From NCBI GenBank assembly GCA_016201045.1, contig JACQDM010000010.1, positions 1 to 64,000 on the forward strand: a DNA stretch of 64,000 nt. The letters run 5' to 3'. This stretch comes from Afipia sp. (GTDB lineage: Bacteria; Pseudomonadota; Alphaproteobacteria; Rhizobiales; Xanthobacteraceae). This document shows positions 59,780 to 64,000 of this stretch, one piece after another. The stretch's first letter is position 1; each line of letters starts with the position of its first letter. Below the pieces are notes generated by a model that searched no databases, was not told the origin of the DNA, and saw nothing but the letters and a program-made list of their open reading frames with translations. Made by a program: the position numbers and the translations under genes.

Positions 59780-61135
59780 TCAGGCTTTTGGCTTGCGATT
59801 CAGGAGCTTCATGTCCCGAAACTTCTTCGCCCAGCCCGGCCGAACGGCCGCCTCGCTGCGCTCAACCATGAGCGCGTCATCGGGCACGTCGCGGGTCACC
59901 ACGGAACCGGACCCGATATAGGCACCTTTGCCGATCTTCACAGGTGCGACCAGCGAGCTGTTGGTGCCGATGAAAGCACCGGCCCCAATCTCGGTTCGGT
60001 GCTTGTCGAAACCGTCGTAGTTACAGGTGATGGTGCCCGCGCCGATGTTGGCGGACTCGCCCACATGCGAGTCCCCGATATAGGCGAGATGATTGGCCTT
60101 CGCGCCCTTGTCGATGGATGCTGCCTTCACCTCGACGAAGTTGCCGATACGCGTGTCGTCGCCGAGCACAGTGCCCGGACGGAGTCGCGCATAGGGACCG
60201 ACCGATGCGTTCTTGCCGATCTTGGCACCGACGATATTCGAGAACGAATGGATCACTGCACCGTCGGCGACAGACACGCCCGGCCCGAACACGACGAAAG
60301 GTTCAATGGTGACATCGCGGCCGAAGGTTGTGTCGGCGGCGAGAAACACCGTCTCCGGCGCGGTCATGGTCACGCCCGCCTCAAGTGCAGCCTTGCGCAA
60401 TTTGTCCTGCATCACCTGCTCCGCTTCGGCGAGTTGCGATTTCGTGTTGATGCCGCGCACTTCGTCTTCGTTCGTTTCGATGACGACGGCGGGACGTCCA
60501 AGCTCGCCGACAATGGATACCGCGTCGGTGAGATAATACTCGCCTTTGCTGTTGCCATTGCCGATCCGATCCAGAATTTTCAGCGCAGACTTGCCGTCCA
60601 TCGCCATGACACCGGCGTTGCACAGCGTGATTTTTCGCTCCGCCTCGCTGGCGTCGCCGTGCTCGCGAATGGCGATCAGTTTGTTTCCCTGGACAAGCAG
60701 ACGGCCATAGCCGGTAGGATCCTTAGCGCGAAATCCTAGCACAGTGAGCGCTGCACCATCCTTCAACGGCGCACGCAGCCGCGCAAAAGTCGATTCATCG
60801 ATCAGCGGCGTGTCGCCAAACACGATCAGAAGATCGTCCGCGCCTTTGGCAATGGCCTGCCGCGCCGCGAGCAAAGCATGCGCAGTTCCGAGCCGCTCGC
60901 TTTGCACGAAGGTCGCAGCGTTCGGCGACACGCGCTTGGCTTCGTCGATGACCTTCTGATGATCGGGACCGACGACGACAGCGACCGCATTGCCGCCGCC
61001 ATGCGGCGTAGCCGCAAGCACATGCGCGAGCATCGAACGGCCTGCGATCTGGTGCAGCACCTTCGGCAAACTCGAGCGCATGCGTGTGCCCTCACCGGCA
61101 GCCAGCACGACGGTCAGCGACGTTCGGGCAGTCAT
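59780..61135 (-). CDS. glmU: Bifunctional GlmU (GlcNAc-1-P uridyltransferase / GlcN-1-P acetyltransferase)
   Basis: A 451-residue enzyme from the ATG at 61135, which has AGGAA upstream; an in-frame start at 61180 adds 15 residues. The pyrophosphorylase domain opens [21 protein letters not shown] (nucleotide-binding loop) with [11 protein letters not shown]. The left-handed beta-helix acetyltransferase follows, with hexapeptide repeats ([67 protein letters not shown]). It converts glucosamine-1-phosphate to UDP-GlcNAc. It is upstream of glmS on the same strand. Confidence 0.97.
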   Translation of the reverse strand: MTARTSLTVVLAAGEGTRMRSSLPKVLHQIAGRSMLAHVLAATPHGGGNAVAVVVGPDHQKVIDEAKRVSPNAATFVQSERLGTAHALLAARQAIAKGADDLLIVFGDTPLIDESTFARLRAPLKDGAALTVLGFRAKDPTGYGRLLVQGNKLIAIREHGDASEAERKITLCNAGVMAMDGKSALKILDRIGNGNSKGEYYLTDAVSIVGELGRPAVVIETNEDEVRGINTKSQLAEAEQVMQDKLRKAALEAGVTMTAPETVFLAADTTFGRDVTIEPFVVFGPGVSVADGAVIHSFSNIVGAKIGKNASVGPYARLRPGTVLGDDTRIGNFVEVKAASIDKGAKANHLAYIGDSHVGESANIGAGTITCNYDGFDKHRTEIGAGAFIGTNSSLVAPVKIGKGAYIGSGSVVTRDVPDDALMVERSEAAVRPGWAKKFRDMKLLNRKPKA

Positions 61136-61294
61136 CCATATTCCTTTCCAATCGCCGCGCGGCGCCGTCTTACCCGACACGGACCCCGGACAAAAGCGCC
61201 TTGGTCACGAGGCCGTCCGGGCGCACGGCAACACCGTTCCTGTTAGTGTTTACAAGGTGATTCGTCTTTTCGTTCGACAAGGCTACCGCACGCT

Positions 61295-62365
61295 ATGATC
61301 AGGAAATTCGCCAAACGTGGCAAAGAACAGGCGGAAGACGAGCCGAACGGCTGGCTGAGCAATTTCCTCGCCGAAGAAGACGACCTCGACCGGCGTGCGC
61401 TGTGGCGGCTGGGGTCGTGGGGCGTCGGCACTGTCGGCGCGGTCATTGTCGGCGTGCTCGCGGCGCAGTCACCCATCGCCTTGCAGCGCGACCAGCTCGC
61501 CGCTGCGGAGACGCAGGCGCAACAGCTTCAATGGATAGCAAAGGACAGTCAGGACAAGGCAAGGCAACTGGCGTCAGCCGTCGAAACTCTGAATAGCGAC
61601 CGCGACCGGCTCTATGCGCGCGTGACAGTGCTCGAAGAAAATCTGGAGTCCGTCACCGGCTCCGTCGCGCGGCAGAAAGCTGCGGCGAGTTTACCCGTTA
61701 TTCCCCCGGCATCGCAGGTTGCAGTTGCGCCGGCTGCACCCTCCGAAAAGTCCGAGACCGTCGCTGCAACTACGCCGCCCGAGTCCAAGCCGCAGGCGGC
61801 TACGATGACTCCACCTCCGAAGATCGCGCCCGTTGCATCCATCCCAAGTCCGCAGCCTGAATCGAAAGCCGAATCCAAAACGGCGTCCGCGCAGTCCGAC
61901 AAAAAGGAAACGCCGGTGACGGGCGCGTTGCAGGATGCCGCGGGTACGCCATCGGAGAAGGATTCGCCGAAGCCGGTTCAGAAAACGGCGTTCGGCGTCG
62001 AACTCGGCGGCGCGAATTCCGTCGAAGGGCTGCGCGCCATCTGGCGTGCGCTCAATAAATCGAATGGCTCGATCTTCGGCGGCCTTCAGCCCATCGTTGT
62101 GCTCAAGGAAGGCAACGACGGCTTGGGCATGAAGCTGCGGCTCGTTGCCGGCCCCCTGAACGACGCGGCCGCTGCCGCCAAAATCTGCGCGATCCTGATC
62201 GCGGACAAGCGCGCCTGCGCGCCGTCGGTTTACGACGGCCAGCGTCTCGCCATGCAGGACGAGAAAAAGCCCGACGCAAAATCCGCAGCAAAGAAGCACG
62301 CGCAGACTTCCGCACCGCCAGCATCGGGTGCATCGCCATTTTCATCGCTTTTCGGCTTCAGATAA
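61295..62365 (+). CDS. Single-pass membrane protein with coiled coil and proline-rich linker
   Basis: A 356-residue protein. A short charged cytoplasmic N-terminus is followed by one transmembrane helix (SWGVGTVGAVIVGVLAAQSPI). A coiled coil (about 65-130: AAAETQAQQLQWIAKDSQDKARQLASAVETLNSDRDRLYARV...) then leads to a long Pro/Lys/Ala-rich linker (about 135-230). A C-terminal domain (about 230-315) with GVELGGANSVEGLRAIWRALNK and LRLVAGPLNDAAAAAKICAIL resembles a SPOR-like peptidoglycan-binding fold. The tail is rich in Lys and Ala. It is divergent from glmU. A role in cell-envelope assembly is plausible but unproven. Confidence 0.7.
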   Translation: MIRKFAKRGKEQAEDEPNGWLSNFLAEEDDLDRRALWRLGSWGVGTVGAVIVGVLAAQSPIALQRDQLAAAETQAQQLQWIAKDSQDKARQLASAVETLNSDRDRLYARVTVLEENLESVTGSVARQKAAASLPVIPPASQVAVAPAAPSEKSETVAATTPPESKPQAATMTPPPKIAPVASIPSPQPESKAESKTASAQSDKKETPVTGALQDAAGTPSEKDSPKPVQKTAFGVELGGANSVEGLRAIWRALNKSNGSIFGGLQPIVVLKEGNDGLGMKLRLVAGPLNDAAAAAKICAILIADKRACAPSVYDGQRLAMQDEKKPDAKSAAKKHAQTSAPPASGASPFSSLFGFR

Positions 62366-62426
62366 TCTGTCGCCGGCTTACAACGCGGGTTGAGTTGTCG
62401 GCCGAACCGAACCATATTCGCCGCGC

Positions 62427-62807
62427 ATGAAAAAAGAACCGTTCAGGCTGACAGCACTTCAGGTGCAATGGGTTCTCGTCGTGGGATTTCTCACGATCGG
62501 GTACGCGCTCTATCTGCGCTACATGGCGATCGAACTGACGCAGGTCCGCCTCGAATGCGAAGGCGGATTGCAGACCATGCTCTGCAAGAGCCGCCTTGTG
62601 GCGACTTATCTGTTCAAAAGCTACGTGTTCGGCGCTGTCGCGATGATCGTAGCCGTGCTGCATCTGATCCGCCCGTCGATTGTGACGCTGACGGTCGGGC
62701 TGATCGCGGCTTGTTTGGGCATTGTGCTTTACAACATCGGACTGTCCGGTGTTGCGCTCGGTCTGCTTATCCTGGGATTTGCGCGACCCGCGCCCGCGAC
62801 AGCGTAA
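62427..62807 (+). CDS. Small multi-helix membrane protein with two cysteines
   Basis: A 126-residue protein with three or four hydrophobic helices (VQWVLVVGFLTIGYALYL, YVFGAVAMIVAVLHLI, IVTLTVGLIAACLGIVLYNIGLSGVALGLLILGF). A short loop between the first two has C-x10-C (LECEGGLQTMLCKSR), which could form a disulfide in the periplasm. No family name is recognised. It converges with the GH17-like gene; the two coding regions overlap by 41 bases at their 3' ends. Confidence 0.6.
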   Translation: MKKEPFRLTALQVQWVLVVGFLTIGYALYLRYMAIELTQVRLECEGGLQTMLCKSRLVATYLFKSYVFGAVAMIVAVLHLIRPSIVTLTVGLIAACLGIVLYNIGLSGVALGLLILGFARPAPATA

Positions 62808-64000
62808 GCGCAAAGAGCAGATAGATTCCGCAAGTCCACAGCGACTGCCAGTTCGCGGGACCTTCGTTGAAAACCGTGTAGATCGCCGAGATCGCCAGCG
62901 TGCCGGCAAAGACCGACTCGGCAATCGCGCGCTTTCCATCGGGCGAGCGGTTGATTGCGGTCAGCAGCAAGAACGGGATCACCGCCATCGACAACGCGGC
63001 AAAATGAAAATCGCGGTAGCGCGGATCGAACACGAACCCGAGCGCGGTTGCCGTTGCGAGCACGGTCGTCGCCAGCAACACCACGCTCAGCAGTCGCTGC
63101 ATGCGAGAGGCCGTGCGATACTCGCGCGGCCCCATTAGCTCCATGAATGTCGGCAGGCTGCGGCCGTACATCACGGTGTTCGCGACGATCAGCGGCGCTG
63201 CAATGGCGCAGACGACGAGCGCGATGCCGGAGATCCAGCCGCCGATGCCGAGGCTCTCCACCATCATTTTCTCGAACGCGACACCAAGCAGCGATCCCGC
63301 TGTCGTTGCGCTGATCGCAACGACGATCCACGAGCTCAGTCGCGGCGACCACGGCCGATGCCGCAGCGTCAGAAGCGACACGCCGAAGATAAGGCCGGCC
63401 AAAACCATACCGGCAAGCGCATAGTATTTCGCCAGCGGGAAATTCGAGATCGGCACCCCCGCCGGGTATTTGATCTCGCGGGTTGAGGCGTCGAACAGTC
63501 CCCAGTGCCCGCCGACCGTGCCTTCGAACATCCGCTTCCACGGCTGGTCGTAGGCTTCGATCAGGTTGACGCGGAATTTCTGCGCTCGCGCAAGTTCAAG
63601 GATTTCCGACACCACGCGCGCCTGGTTGGCGCGCGACGGCAGCGCGCCTTCGCGCATGCGGCCTGTGCTCGGCCAGCCTGTCTCGCCGATCAGGATTTCC
63701 TTGTTCGGAAACGCAACCGCCATCCGCTTGCGGATCTGGTCGACATGGCTTGCAGCGTAACTCGCGCGGATCGGGAAGTCCTCCCAGTAAGGAAGGATGT
63801 GAATGGTGACGAAATCGACCGAGTCATAGACGTCGCGATTCTTCAGCCAGAATTCCCACACATCGGCATACGTGACCGGAACGGAAACCTTGGATTTCAC
63901 CAGCCGAATATTGGCGACCAAATCCGACGACGTCATCTCACCGCGCAGCAACACTTCGTTGCCGACGATGATCGCAGTAATTGTGCCGGGAAACTGCTTG
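62767..64000 (-). CDS. GH17-like membrane glucan enzyme, partial (runs off the right edge)
   Basis: An open minus-strand frame from the window edge, 411 codons visible. The N-terminal part is a family-17-like beta-1,3-glucanase barrel. The edge contains GTITAIIVGNEVLLRGEM with the catalytic acid in GNE. Further on come VPVTYADVWEFWLKN, FVTIHILPYWEDFP and EILIGETGWPSTGRM with the nucleophile in GETGWPS. The C-terminal half has about eight membrane helices. This combination is found in proteins annotated as beta-(1-6)-glucan synthases or NdvC-like enzymes, which branch or remodel cyclic beta-glucans. The true start lies right of the window. Confidence 0.85.
   Translation of the reverse strand, partial: KQFPGTITAIIVGNEVLLRGEMTSSDLVANIRLVKSKVSVPVTYADVWEFWLKNRDVYDSVDFVTIHILPYWEDFPIRASYAASHVDQIRKRMAVAFPNKEILIGETGWPSTGRMREGALPSRANQARVVSEILELARAQKFRVNLIEAYDQPWKRMFEGTVGGHWGLFDASTREIKYPAGVPISNFPLAKYYALAGMVLAGLIFGVSLLTLRHRPWSPRLSSWIVVAISATTAGSLLGVAFEKMMVESLGIGGWISGIALVVCAIAAPLIVANTVMYGRSLPTFMELMGPREYRTASRMQRLLSVVLLATTVLATATALGFVFDPRYRDFHFAALSMAVIPFLLLTAINRSPDGKRAIAESVFAGTLAISAIYTVFNEGPANWQSLWTCGIYLLFALTLSRARVAQIPG

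Noticed and set aside
1-64000. CRISPR array or restriction/anti-phage defence system
   Set aside because: No regularly spaced short repeats with unique spacers, no cas genes and no recognisable restriction or defence genes. The repeated units at 20-21 kb are coding FG-GAP repeats.

Overview
The window reads as a piece of an alphaproteobacterial chromosome, most likely Hyphomicrobiales in or near the Bradyrhizobium/Rhodopseudomonas/Afipia group. This is inferred from gene content: phosphatidylcholine synthase, an IalB-family protein, a NasS/NasT pair, a MloK1-type potassium channel, an SdhE-Mfd pair, and a RecG-DUF502-GlmS-GlmU run. No rRNA is present, so the placement is an inference.

Left end (1 to about 5.2 kb): an accessory strip that looks AT-richer than the rest. 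It holds the start of an autotransporter-type surface protein, an exported unknown, four small unknown or DNA-binding genes (one AlpA/excisionase-like) and a P4-type tyrosine integrase that abuts the 3' end of tRNA-Ser(UGA). This is one border of an integrated element; the other border is not in the window.

5.2-12.3 kb: an exported protein with a CxxC motif, a GT87-type membrane glycosyltransferase, a small exported protein, a three-helix membrane protein with a cyclic-nucleotide-binding domain, a cyclic-nucleotide-gated potassium channel and a metallo-beta-lactamase-fold hydrolase.

12.4-28.6 kb: a 3067-residue repeat adhesin with its type I secretion ATPase and membrane-fusion protein, followed in the same direction by a CHASE2 adenylate cyclase. 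A LapG-type cysteine protease is divergent from the adhesin. This looks like a LapA/LapG surface-adhesin system. The adjacent cyclase, cNMP channel, cNMP-binding membrane protein and hydrolase suggest a local cAMP module.

28.6-38.1 kb: small unknowns, an RraA/HMG-aldolase homologue, the pxpBCA 5-oxoprolinase operon, then nasT-nasS-nirA-flavoprotein for nitrite (or sulfite) reduction. The nirA leader carries a sigma54-like promoter, two tandem hairpins and a terminator arranged as an ANTAR antitermination switch.

38.1-50.9 kb: housekeeping and mixed genes: rimO, a quinone oxidoreductase, pcs-terC, a ubiquinone-type hydroxylase, an AEC transporter, hspQ, an IalB-family protein, a YejA-like peptide-binding protein, a degenerate AMP-binding protein and a degenerate GGDEF protein.

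50.9-64 kb: core genome: mfd, sdhE, recG, a DUF502 gene, glmS, glmU, a coiled-coil membrane protein, a small membrane protein and a GH17-like membrane glucan enzyme cut by the window edge.
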